Source of the DNA: Bacillota bacterium
GTDB taxonomy: Bacteria > Bacillota > Clostridia > Acetivibrionales > JANLFN01
NCBI GenBank assembly: GCA_023421675.1
Contig: JAEZTC010000013.1
Coordinates: 558,001 to 622,000 of the forward strand
Reading direction: 5' to 3'
DNA: 64,000 nt
The notes beneath the pieces were generated by a model. That model saw only the letters and a list, made by a program, of their open reading frames with translations. It did not search any database and had not been told where the DNA came from. The position numbers were made by a program, and so were the translations under genes. How positions within the stretch are numbered: position 1 is the stretch's first letter; each line of letters opens with the position of its first letter. Of the stretch, positions 35,829 to 44,077 are shown one piece after another.

Positions 35829-36473
35829 TTACAAATCCTTATTTGAATAAATTTTTATTGAAAGAGACATTGATATAAGTGTAATTATTGTAGCAATAAT
35901 AAATGGAAGTAGGTCTTGTAATATGGTTGGCAATGATAAGTTTAGTGTTATGTTTTTTCCCTTAAACAACTTGACAATAAAAGAGAGTATAAAAGGAAGG
36001 GCAACAACTGACAGCTGAAATATAATTCTTGTTTTTTCAAAGCCAAACTTATATTGAGCAGGTATAAAAATTCCGAAAAACACTGACGATATTAATAAGC
36101 TAAGTCCGATCTCTGAGATGCTTACAGAGACTACCTTGCTGGGTAAAATTAATGAATCTGTCTTATATATCAGAAAGCAAATTATAAATGTTACAAGATT
36201 AAAGAGGTACTTTGCCTGAACCTGGGTTTTTCTGGTGTATGGTGTTGCACAAAGCAAAACAGAGCCTCTGGATTTGTATTCTATTGTAGAAGCACCCGAA
36301 AATGAAACAAATTGAATAACTATTGCTACAATAAAAAATAAGATAAATCCTCCGTATTGGGAAGAATCGTTTTGTACACCGAAAAAAACGGGAAACCCGA
36401 TTGCAACCAGAATTATAAAAAACATATATTTTTTTATAAGTACAAAATCCTTCATTACAAGTTCATAAAGCAT
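35829..36473 (-). CDS. ABC-2 type transporter permease
   Basis: The 214-residue protein has about six hydrophobic segments and little else, the layout of small ABC-2 permeases (for example DUF ABC2_membrane). YELVMKDFVLIKKYMFF opens the chain with a charged cytosolic start. The ATPase gene lies 5 bp upstream in the same direction, and a GntR gene overlaps that. The trio is like the Bacillus ytr-type locus. Confidence 0.78.
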   Translation of the reverse strand: MLYELVMKDFVLIKKYMFFIILVAIGFPVFFGVQNDSSQYGGFILFFIVAIVIQFVSFSGASTIEYKSRGSVLLCATPYTRKTQVQAKYLFNLVTFIICFLIYKTDSLILPSKVVSVSISEIGLSLLISSVFFGIFIPAQYKFGFEKTRIIFQLSVVALPFILSFIVKLFKGKNITLNLSLPTILQDLLPFIIATIITLISMSLSIKIYSNKDL

Positions 36474-36478
36474 TATTA

Positions 36479-37330
36479 TTACCTCCCTATGTAACCCAGC
36501 ATTATATCTTCGATAGTGGGTCTTTCAATATGAACACTTTTCATCAACTGCCGTACTTCACTCTTTTTGGCTGTTAATCCGCTGAATCCAAACGGTGTTT
36601 CATTAATTCTTATAAATAACCTTCTTGTAGCTTCATTAAGCTCCCTATTATCTCCCTTTGCCAAACCGTACATATCAAGCAGAATATCCTTTTCCTCGTG
36701 CAATAAGATTTTGCCATTGTCTATCAGGATCAGAATATCCGCAATCTTATCCAGGTCGGATGTAACGTGGGATGAGAATAGAACTCCCAAACCTTCCTTC
36801 TTCATAAATTCAAGAATTAGCTCCATGAGTTCACTCCTGACCAATGGATCGAGACCACTGGTCGGTTCGTCCATTATCAAAAGCTTTGAATGATGTGAGA
36901 GAGCAAGTGAAATAGCAAATTTCATTCTCATGCCTTTTGACAGAGTTGAAATTTTTTGCTTTTTATCGAGATTAAACTGTGAAATATTACTCTTATATAC
37001 TTTTTCATCCCAATTTGAATATGCTGGGGCAATTATATTCTTCATATCTTCAAGGGAAAGGTCTTCATAAAAATAACCTTCATCAAAGACTACTCCGATA
37101 TTGTTTTTCAATTCGCGTTCATTATGTTCAAGGTCCTTTCCAAAAAGCTTGATACATCCTATATCCTTATGCACCAAACCGAGAATTGTTTTTATTGTTG
37201 TAGTTTTACCCGCACCGTTTGTGCCTATAAAGCCGGCAATACAGCCTTCCGGTATATTGAAGCTTATATTATTAAGACTAAATGCTCCGAGTTTTTTATT
37301 AAGACCATTTACCTCAAGTATCATATTCAT
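36479..37330 (-). CDS. ABC transporter ATP-binding protein
   Basis: The 283-residue ATPase has Walker A GTNGAGKTTT (about 36), signature LSKGMRMKFAIS (about 130), Walker B LLIMDEPTSGLDP (about 150) and the switch His in LFSSHVTSD. The ATG at 37330 is preferred since GAGGA lies upstream. It overlaps the end of the GntR gene by 17 bp. The C-terminal extension after residue 205 is typical of YtrB-like ATPases. Confidence 0.92.
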   Translation of the reverse strand: MNMILEVNGLNKKLGAFSLNNISFNIPEGCIAGFIGTNGAGKTTTIKTILGLVHKDIGCIKLFGKDLEHNERELKNNIGVVFDEGYFYEDLSLEDMKNIIAPAYSNWDEKVYKSNISQFNLDKKQKISTLSKGMRMKFAISLALSHHSKLLIMDEPTSGLDPLVRSELMELILEFMKKEGLGVLFSSHVTSDLDKIADILILIDNGKILLHEEKDILLDMYGLAKGDNRELNEATRRLFIRINETPFGFSGLTAKKSEVRQLMKSVHIERPTIEDIMLGYIGR

Positions 37331-37709
37331 CTTGATCATCCTCCTCAAACAACAGGTTCATCATTTCAAAAAGCTCCTTTTTCCCGATTCCAAGAGCTTT
37401 TGCTGCGTCCCATGCTTCAGTAAGCTTGACCTCAACTGCACGACGTTTGGATTCTCTAAGGAGTTCAAGGTTTTCCTTTGCAACAAAAGAACCTTTGCCG
37501 GCCATGCTTACAATAAAACCTTCAGCTTCAAGCTCATCGTAAACTCTTCTGGTTGTTAGAACGCTCACATGTAAATCATTAGCAAGGACTCTGATGGAAG
37601 GCAAAAGCTCGCCTTCTTTTAATTCGCCTAAAAGTATTGCGCTCTTTACCTGATCCTTTATCTGTTGGTATATTGGCATATCTGATACATTGGATATAAT
37701 TATTTTCAT
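37314..37709 (-). CDS. GntR-family regulator (YtrA subfamily)
   Basis: The 131-residue protein is a GntR winged helix (1-75: PIYQQIKDQVKSAILLGEL, LPSIRVLANDLHVS and LTTRRVYDELEAEG) with a short helical tail (about 80-130), as in YtrA regulators that lack a sensing domain. It is the first gene of a GntR-ATPase-permease operon. A palindrome overlaps its own promoter, so autoregulation is likely. Confidence 0.92.
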   Translation of the reverse strand: MKIIISNVSDMPIYQQIKDQVKSAILLGELKEGELLPSIRVLANDLHVSVLTTRRVYDELEAEGFIVSMAGKGSFVAKENLELLRESKRRAVEVKLTEAWDAAKALGIGKKELFEMMNLLFEEDDQDEYDT

Positions 37710-37748
37710 TTAACTCCTCTTTCTAAACTGTGTATCAACCACATGCAC

Positions 37749-37778
37749 ATTATATACATTGATAACATTGTTGTCAAT
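37749..37778 (-). promoter_or_regulatory. Promoter and operator of the GntR-ABC operon
   Basis: On the minus strand, TTGACA (37777-37772), 17 bp, TATAAT (37754-37749) form a perfect promoter. ATTGATAACA-T-TGTTGTCAAT (37758-37778), a palindrome with one mismatch, covers the -35 box and spacer. A bound repressor would block polymerase. Confidence 0.75.
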
Positions 37779-37972
37779 ATGAAGCTGGAATTAAAATTTA
37801 CATCCGCAAAATGATAAAATTATTAAAGAAGGTTTTGTTGAAATCAAAGAACATAGGTTTGTTATAGCAACACAGAATAATAAATTATAGTAAAAAAGTA
37901 CTGTCTTAAAAAGGTAGTACTCTTAATATGTTGCATAATCTGAATAGATAGTGATTATGTTAACAAATAAAA

Positions 37973-38005
37973 AATTAGCCGGCAGGGATATTATTACCTG
38001 ACGGC
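37973..38005 (-). terminator. Intrinsic terminator of the aldolase gene
   Basis: Read leftward, GGCCGTCAGG pairs with CCTGCCGGC around TAATAATATC and is followed by TAATTTTTT. It lies 40 bp after the aldolase stop codon. The remaining gap (37779-37972) has only a 29-codon orphan frame. Confidence 0.85.
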
Positions 38006-38043
38006 CAATGTAAAGGGTATTTATATGGATCCAATACACTTTT

Positions 38044-38910
38044 TTAAAGTCTGTAATACTTCATTTTATCTGCATCGTTAAACAAATCTATCTTGAAGTT
38101 GATAACTTCCTTCATTGCTTTGATACTGTCAGGATAAACAGCAAAAGGTTCATATACATTTTGCTCATTTAATGTCTTGCGGGTCTGTGCATAGAAAGCT
38201 GCCTTAATATCACTTGATATGTTTATCTTATTGATTCCGCGCTTTACTGATTCGGCTATTTCATCATCAGGGTTGCTGGAACCGCCGTGTAATACTAATG
38301 GGATGCTTACCAATGATTTGATTTCGCTTAAAAGATCCAACTTTAATTCAGGTTTAAAGCCCTTTGGATAAATACCGTGAGCTGTACCGATTGCAATTGC
38401 CAAAGCATCGATACCAGTTCTTTCAACGAATTCTTTAGCCTTTTTTGGATCAGTATAGATAATCTTACTTGCTCCGCCTTCTCCACCAGTACCTGTGGTA
38501 CCAATTGTTCCAAGCTCAGCTTCAACAGAAACTCCTAACGGATGAGCGATTTCAACTATGTTCTTAGTTATTGCAATGTTTTCTTCGAAAGATGCATGTG
38601 ATGCGTCGATCATTACTGATGTAAATCCTGTACGAATTGCACGGTAGATTTGTTTTATATCAGAACCATGATCAAGATGTATTGCCATTGGAACTCTTGA
38701 CTTGTTTGCGGCTGCAACACAGCTTGCTATCTGGCTGTCACCCTGAAATTCATGTTCTGTAGGATGGATTGCTAGTATTACCGGTGCCTGTTTCTCTTCG
38801 CAACATTCTATAACTGCTTTTAGAATTTGTCCTGTACCTACGTTAAATGCAGGTACTGCGAAATTTTGTTCATTTGCTACGGACAGCAAATCTTTCAAGT
38901 TCATTAACAT
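38044..38910 (-). CDS. Class II ketose-bisphosphate aldolase
   Basis: The 288-residue protein belongs to the FbaA/KbaY/GatY family. Zinc-binding His residues are in HLDHGSD (about 80), GTAHGIYP (about 178) and LHGGSS (about 208); VEAELGTIG and the phosphate-binding INISSDIK (about 230) are clear. These enzymes split ketose phosphates to DHAP and an aldehyde. Members range over fructose-, tagatose- and other ketose phosphates, and the sequence alone does not decide. It is divergent from the rest of the sugar cluster. AGGAGG precedes the ATG. Confidence 0.88.
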   Translation of the reverse strand: MLMNLKDLLSVANEQNFAVPAFNVGTGQILKAVIECCEEKQAPVILAIHPTEHEFQGDSQIASCVAAANKSRVPMAIHLDHGSDIKQIYRAIRTGFTSVMIDASHASFEENIAITKNIVEIAHPLGVSVEAELGTIGTTGTGGEGGASKIIYTDPKKAKEFVERTGIDALAIAIGTAHGIYPKGFKPELKLDLLSEIKSLVSIPLVLHGGSSNPDDEIAESVKRGINKINISSDIKAAFYAQTRKTLNEQNVYEPFAVYPDSIKAMKEVINFKIDLFNDADKMKYYRL

Positions 38911-38968
38911 ATTAAAAGCCTCCTAGTAGTTCGTTAAATATTTTTTCGTGTATCAGTAGCATAATATG

Positions 38969-38997
38969 ATAGTATAATAATTCAAAAATAGTGTCAA
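38969..38997 (-). promoter_or_regulatory. Promoter of the aldolase gene
   Basis: On the minus strand, TTGACA (38997-38992), 17 bp, TACTAT (38974-38969). The transcript would start about 50 bp before the ATG. Confidence 0.7.
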
Positions 38998-39115
38998 GCT
39001 TTCTCATGAGTTTCATAAAAAAAATATTTATGCAATGTATAAAATATTATATATATATAACAAAATATAACAATATTGAAAAAATAATATAACAAAATCA
39101 GTGAAAATGTATATG

Positions 39116-39166
39116 TTGACGCACTAATGTTAACATAATATAATGTGAATATGAAATTAAATTTCA
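39116..39166 (+). promoter_or_regulatory. Promoter of the epimerase-isomerase unit with a palindrome in its spacer
   Basis: TTGACG (39116-39121), 17 bp, TATAAT (39139-39144). The spacer holds ATGTTAACAT (39127-39136), a perfect palindrome sharing TGTWAACA with sites at 37954, 41773 and 49257. ATGAAATTAAATTTCAT, another palindrome, follows at about 39150-39166. Both are operator candidates. Confidence 0.7.
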
Positions 39167-39220
39167 TGGCAACTTACATCGCAACTTACATATTAAATTA
39201 TAAAGATATGAGGTGTTTAC

Positions 39221-40219
39221 ATGATGAAAAAAAATTACATCGGACATCATTCACAAATAAGCGGTGTTGAAGAACATCGTTTGATAGGTGGTAAAGGTGA
39301 TGGTATGAGGCTGTTCCAGGTAAGAAACGGTAATGGATTAGAGTTTGCGGTCTCAGCTGATCGATGTGCAGATATATCCAGAATGACATTTCAAGGTACC
39401 AATTTCAGCTATTTTTCTCCATGCGGTTATGTAGGTCCACAATATTATGACAAAAGTGATTTTGGCTTTTTAAAATCTTTTACATGCGGGTTTCTTACAA
39501 CCTGTGGTTTTACTACAGTAGGAACACCTTCTATAGATGAAGGTGAATTATATCCGCTTCATGGTAATATATCGCATGTCCCTGCCGAGCATATTTATTA
39601 TGAACAAGACGAAGAAAAAATTGTGATTAATGCGGCAGTAAATGACAGTACAATTTTTAAGTACAAGCTTGAGCTGAAAAGAAAGATTATATGCAGCACT
39701 ATATCTAACAGACTTGTAATAGAAGACATAGTAACTAATGCCGATTCCATCAGAACTCCCTTTATGATTCTGTATCATTTTAATATGGGGTATCCTCTGC
39801 TGGACGAAAACACTGAACTATTTATACCATCGCAAAAAGTAATTTCCAGAGACTCAAGAGCGGAGGAGGGCATTCATGAATGGAACAGGATGCTCCCGCC
39901 GCAGGCAGGGTTTGCAGAACAATGCTATTACCATACTTATAAAGATAACAATGGCTGTGCGATGCTCTTTAATAAGAACATAGGTAAGGGGCTTTCAATT
40001 ACATTTGATGCGGATAAACTCAATGTGCTTACAGAATGGAAGATGATGGGGGAAAGAGATTATGTACTTGGTTTAGAGCCAAGTAACAGCAAACTTGAAG
40101 GGCGTAAGGCGCTAAAGGAAAACGGCCAGTTAAAATACCTTGAACCCGGGGAGCAGCAGATTTTCAGAATAGAAATAGAATTTTATGATGACTATAATAA
40201 ATGGAATAACGATAAATAA
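39221..40219 (+). CDS. DUF4432 aldose-1-epimerase-like protein
   Basis: The 332-residue protein matches the DUF4432 branch of the GalM fold. SADRCADISRMTFQG (about 45) is a family hallmark, followed by LTTCGFTTVG (about 87), PLHGNISH (about 107) with a His in the active-site region, and YHFNMGYPLL (about 185). GalM-type enzymes interconvert sugar anomers or open a ring. It is the first gene after the promoter at 39116 and is followed in 13 bp by the bicupin gene. The sugar is unknown. Confidence 0.82.
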   Translation: MMKKNYIGHHSQISGVEEHRLIGGKGDGMRLFQVRNGNGLEFAVSADRCADISRMTFQGTNFSYFSPCGYVGPQYYDKSDFGFLKSFTCGFLTTCGFTTVGTPSIDEGELYPLHGNISHVPAEHIYYEQDEEKIVINAAVNDSTIFKYKLELKRKIICSTISNRLVIEDIVTNADSIRTPFMILYHFNMGYPLLDENTELFIPSQKVISRDSRAEEGIHEWNRMLPPQAGFAEQCYYHTYKDNNGCAMLFNKNIGKGLSITFDADKLNVLTEWKMMGERDYVLGLEPSNSKLEGRKALKENGQLKYLEPGEQQIFRIEIEFYDDYNKWNNDK

Positions 40220-40232
40220 AGGAGGCAGTACA

Positions 40233-41435
40233 ATGGAGAATAAAAGAATAAGAGAATGCTTTGAAAAGGGAAAAGGAGTTTTTCAGTTAAAACCGACTTG
40301 GGTGCCACGTTCATTTGGTCAGCCGGGTTATAGATTGCGTTTGCATCCAGATGATTACTTTTCGTTTGGTATGAGCAGAGGAGCAATATGCGAACGTTGG
40401 CTTGGTTCTGTTACAGTTGCCCTTAATGGTCCTGAAACAAGGGAAGATGAAGGCATGAGTTATGTACTGGCTGATTCTGATACTGATGAGGTTTTCCTTC
40501 TTAAGGATGCCATAGATGAATTGGGAGAAGAGGTAATAGGAAAAGAGTTAAAAGATAAATATGGCACCTGGCCCACATTCTCAAAGTTTTTTGATTACAG
40601 TACACCTCTGTTTCACCATTTGCACCTTGATGAAGAAAAAGCTAACCTGATTGGAAGACATGGAAAACCTGAGGCATACTATTTCCCTGTTCAGCTTAAT
40701 AATAATTTGGGGAAATTTCCGGTTACTTATTTCGGATTTGATCCGGATACTGATCCTGAAGATGTAAAAGACTGCATCAGGAATTATGATAAATTTGATA
40801 CTCGCATAACAGAACTTTCAAGAGCATATCGAATACAGCTTGGAACAGGCTGGTACACTCCTGCGGGAGTAATACATGCTCCGGGATCGGTATTAACATA
40901 TGAACCGCAGTGGAACAGTGATGTTAATACTATTATGGAAAATGTGACTATGGGTGAAGTAAATTCTCATAATATGCTTACTGACTGTTGTCCAGAAGAT
41001 AAAAAGAATGATATTGATTATATATTCAGCCAGATTGACTGGGAACAGAGCACAGAAGTTCATTATAAGGAGAAATATTTCCGTGAGCCAAAAGAGATAT
41101 CTGCTACACAAAAGGGTTTGACAGAAAAATGGGTAGCTTATGCAAATGAATTTGTTGCTGCAAAAGAGGTTACAGTTGCACCTGGTGCAAAGATTGTACT
41201 TAAGGATGAAGCATGCTATTGTGCAGTATTGACACAGGGCCATGGCAAGTTTGGAGAATTTGATTGTGAAGCTCCGACCATGTTAAGATTCGGTCAGGCA
41301 TCTGGAGATGAATTCTTTATATCTGAGAAAGCTGCTCAAAAAGGTATCACAATTGAAAATAGAAGTAAATTTGAGAATCTTGTAGTTTTGCAGAATTTTG
41401 CAAACAATAATCCAGCTGTACCAAAAACAAAATAA
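40233..41435 (+). CDS. Bicupin protein, phosphomannose-isomerase-like, function unknown
   Basis: I cannot name this family. The 400-residue protein has the length of type I phosphomannose isomerases. Cupin-like metal motifs are visible: HHLHLDEEKANLIGRHG (His-x-His with Glu, about 128) and GWYTPAGVIHAPGS (P-x-G-x-x-H, about 206). A second cupin-like barrel lies at the C-terminus (about 290-390, VAPGAKIVLKDEACYCAVL, given in part). The AAGGAGG before 40233 fixes the start. Its place between a mutarotase-like gene and sugar kinases suggests an aldose-ketose isomerase; that is inference. Confidence 0.65.
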   Translation: MENKRIRECFEKGKGVFQLKPTWVPRSFGQPGYRLRLHPDDYFSFGMSRGAICERWLGSVTVALNGPETREDEGMSYVLADSDTDEVFLLKDAIDELGEEVIGKELKDKYGTWPTFSKFFDYSTPLFHHLHLDEEKANLIGRHGKPEAYYFPVQLNNNLGKFPVTYFGFDPDTDPEDVKDCIRNYDKFDTRITELSRAYRIQLGTGWYTPAGVIHAPGSVLTYEPQWNSDVNTIMENVTMGEVNSHNMLTDCCPEDKKNDIDYIFSQIDWEQSTEVHYKEKYFREPKEISATQKGLTEKWVAYANEFVAAKEVTVAPGAKIVLKDEACYCAVLTQGHGKFGEFDCEAPTMLRFGQASGDEFFISEKAAQKGITIENRSKFENLVVLQNFANNNPAVPKTK

Positions 41436-41448
41436 CCAATTTCTATAC

Positions 41449-41486
41449 ATATATCAGACTTCTGCTTATGTAGAAGTCTGATATAT
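41449..41486 (+). terminator. Hairpin after the bicupin gene
   Basis: ATATATCAGACTTCT (41449-41463) pairs perfectly over 15 bp with AGAAGTCTGATATAT (41472-41486). An AT-rich tail with scattered T follows. It probably ends the epimerase-isomerase transcript in front of rpiR. Confidence 0.75.
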
Positions 41487-41689
41487 GAAAATTATTTTTA
41501 TGAATATTTGTTATATATAGTTATTTCTTATATCGAGATAGATATGTTAATATATTGTGTATTTATAAAGCATTAAATGTATAAGTAAGTATATCGTAAA
41601 ATGTAACATTATCCCATGAAACAATGTTAAAAGTTAATTTACATGAAAGATTATTTTGCGGAATTGTACTTATTTTAGCATAAACCGCG

Positions 41690-41788
41690 TCTAATCGATT
41701 AGATAGAACATTATATGGTGAAATAAAATTTTATATTATCATTGACAAGTTGCACGGATTTGAATTAAAATGATTATGTAAACAAATA
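41690..41788 (+). promoter_or_regulatory. Promoter and operator candidates upstream of the RpiR gene
   Basis: TTGACA (41742-41747), 18 bp, TAAAAT (41766-41771) form the promoter. ATTATGTAAACAAATA (41773-41788) lies over the expected start site and recurs exactly at 49257-49272. TCTAATCGATTAGA (41690-41703) is a perfect 14-bp palindrome further upstream. The rest of the 41487-41741 gap shows no gene. Confidence 0.65.
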
Positions 41789-41816
41789 AATTACATTTTC
41801 TTCGGAGGGGCCTATT

Positions 41817-42659
41817 GTGATAGACAATAAATCAGTACTTGAAAATATTAAAGAAAGCTATGAATTTATGTTTGCAGCAGAAAAAAAAGTAGCTGATTTT
41901 ATTTTAAACAATCCGGAACGTGCGGTAGTAACAAATGTGTCTGAATTAGCCGAATTGAGCGGAGCAAGCGATGCAACAGTAATACGTATGTGTAAGCGCA
42001 TCGGTTATGAAGGTTATTACCAGATGAAAATAAAGCTTTCACATGATCTGGGTAAAGATAAGATAGTTAAATTACAGAACGGTACACAACGGCCCGAAAA
42101 CATTAATGACATATTTCAGGTAACAGCTTCAAATATGCTTAGTTTGGCAGAACACCAGGACATACAGCTGATTTTGAACTGTGTGGATCTTATTAAGAAA
42201 AGTAAAATTGTTCATGTCATTGCTACTGGAAATACAACTCCAATAGCCATGGATATGACGTTCAGGTTGGGCAAGCTTGGAATAAAAGCGATGAGTTCTG
42301 TAATAGCAGAATACTTTTTAAATAATATAAGCCTTGCATCTGATGATGATTTGGTAATAGGAATAACCCACTCGGGTGCTTCAAGACACGTAATTCAAGC
42401 TATTGAATTTGCAAGGGACCGCGGAATTAAAACCATGGCGATTACAGCTTCCGAGAGATCACCTGTAGGAAAGGTTGTTGATTATTTAATATCAGCATCA
42501 GTAAAAAATCCGATTTTTGATGAATACGATTATGGTTTGACTTCTCATATTTATGAAATGGCAATTATAGATATAATATTATATTTCATAGCAAATAAAG
42601 AAGTGCAGCAAAAAAATCTGGATGAGGTTGAATTACTATTATCTGAATACAAGCTCTAA
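41817..42659 (+). CDS. RpiR-family transcriptional regulator
   Basis: The 280-residue protein has the RpiR helix-turn-helix (1-77: AAEKKVADFILNNPERAV, ELSGASDATVIRMCKRIGYE in parts) and a SIS sugar-phosphate-binding domain (about 120-255: VHVIATGNTT, VIGITHSGASRHVIQAI in parts). It starts at GTG with CGGAGGGG upstream. RpiR proteins sense sugar phosphates, so it is the probable switch for this cluster; palindromic sites around its promoter would fit autoregulation. Confidence 0.93.
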   Translation: MIDNKSVLENIKESYEFMFAAEKKVADFILNNPERAVVTNVSELAELSGASDATVIRMCKRIGYEGYYQMKIKLSHDLGKDKIVKLQNGTQRPENINDIFQVTASNMLSLAEHQDIQLILNCVDLIKKSKIVHVIATGNTTPIAMDMTFRLGKLGIKAMSSVIAEYFLNNISLASDDDLVIGITHSGASRHVIQAIEFARDRGIKTMAITASERSPVGKVVDYLISASVKNPIFDEYDYGLTSHIYEMAIIDIILYFIANKEVQQKNLDEVELLLSEYKL

Positions 42660-42729
42660 TAAATATAATTTTTGGTCTAAGATGCGGAATAAGATGTAGA
42701 AGGATTTATGGAAACAGACGGAGGAATAT

Positions 42730-44049
42730 ATGTCATACAAGGATATGTACGGGACTTATGTTGAGCAGATACCTTTGGATATAGAAACCTGTATTAAGTC
42801 AGGCAATAGCCATGTATTTGGCTACACAAGCGACCTGGATGTCATCATAAATTGGGAAACAGCGACATTTAACAGCATATTGGACAAATATCTTAAAGAA
42901 GAACCTTCTGCAAAAGAAGGTGAAATAATAGGTTCTATGGAAGACTTTGCCCGTATTGTAAGCTACTATGCAATTAAAGGCATAGGCGGCGAAGTGGATG
43001 TATCAAGCCTAGAAGTATGTGAATTTCTTGAAAAAAACTTTAAAACAACTTTTGCACTTGGCGGAACCTGTGCTCAGGGGGCAGCTGCCTTAAATGCTAT
43101 TGGTTTTCCGGTTATAGCGCATATTACTGATAAAAGTAAGGAAGTATGCAATTTAATAAATAGTTCTAGTTTTTACCTTGTCGATGAAAATGGTCTCAAA
43201 GCCATAAATGAATTAAATACAAGTGATATTCCTGTCAGGCATATGATACTGCAATACTCCAAGGGTGACAAAATTGTTGCAAACGGCAAAGAATATTTTG
43301 TTCCTGAGTCTAACAGAGTAATTATCGATTATGACAAAATACACAAATATGTTCCAATTGATAAATATTTTCTTGATTATTGTGAGAATAATGCCCAGAA
43401 AATTTATTCCTATAATATATCGGGATTTAATGCAATTATAGATGAAAGTATTTTAATTGAAAGACTTGATATGTTAAGCAGACATTATAATGTTATAAAG
43501 ACTAATAATCCCAAAAGTGTTCTTTACCTTGAAAGTGCACATTATATAAATACTAAATGTAAACTTACAGTGTTTGATAAATTGTCCACATGTATTGATA
43601 TTCTGGGGATGAACGAAGAAGAACTGGTAGATTTGACTGGACAATTAGGGTATAAAACGGATAAAGAGAACTTATCATCAGTTATAAACGGATTGGATAT
43701 ATTAATTGAAAAGTATCGCCTTAATGGAATTGTTATGCATACTAAGGACTACTCAATGTATTATGGTAACAAATTTAACGGAGTAGATATTGAAAAAGGA
43801 CTTACACTTGGTAATCTCATGTCCGGAACAAGAGCGCGTACAGGACGTTATGGTTCTTATGACGATTGTATAGAAAGCTTATCCCTGGACCTGAGTCCGA
43901 TAGGAATTGATTTTGCTAATCAGCTGAGCAAAATGTCTTTAAGAAGAAGTGCATATCTTGTCCCCTCGAGATATATGGAACATCCTAATTGCACGATAGG
44001 TCTGGGGGACACATTTACTGCAGGGATGCAGATTTGTTTCACAAGATAA
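42730..44049 (+). CDS. ADP-dependent phosphofructokinase/glucokinase-family sugar kinase
   Basis: The 439-residue protein fits the ADP_PFK_GK family (PF04587). Visible marks are FALGGTCAQGAAALNAIGFP (sugar side, about 112-131), the acidic VLYLESAHY (about 264-272) and the C-terminal catalytic GLGDTFTAG (about 425-433, Asp as base). This family is best known from archaea and vertebrates; the ADP specificity of bacterial members is often untested. It starts 70 bp after rpiR and is followed by an FGGY kinase, so the cluster has two unrelated sugar kinases. The substrate is unknown. Confidence 0.82.
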   Translation: MSYKDMYGTYVEQIPLDIETCIKSGNSHVFGYTSDLDVIINWETATFNSILDKYLKEEPSAKEGEIIGSMEDFARIVSYYAIKGIGGEVDVSSLEVCEFLEKNFKTTFALGGTCAQGAAALNAIGFPVIAHITDKSKEVCNLINSSSFYLVDENGLKAINELNTSDIPVRHMILQYSKGDKIVANGKEYFVPESNRVIIDYDKIHKYVPIDKYFLDYCENNAQKIYSYNISGFNAIIDESILIERLDMLSRHYNVIKTNNPKSVLYLESAHYINTKCKLTVFDKLSTCIDILGMNEEELVDLTGQLGYKTDKENLSSVINGLDILIEKYRLNGIVMHTKDYSMYYGNKFNGVDIEKGLTLGNLMSGTRARTGRYGSYDDCIESLSLDLSPIGIDFANQLSKMSLRRSAYLVPSRYMEHPNCTIGLGDTFTAGMQICFTR

Positions 44050-44077
44050 AAATCTATATTAGATAGGATTTAAGACT

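Noticed and set aside
37801..37890. A short frame ending IIKEGFVEIKEHRFVIATQNNKL upstream of the GntR operon
   Set aside because: It looks protein-like, but it has a stop close upstream, no start or ribosome site and no family I recognise; at most a remnant.
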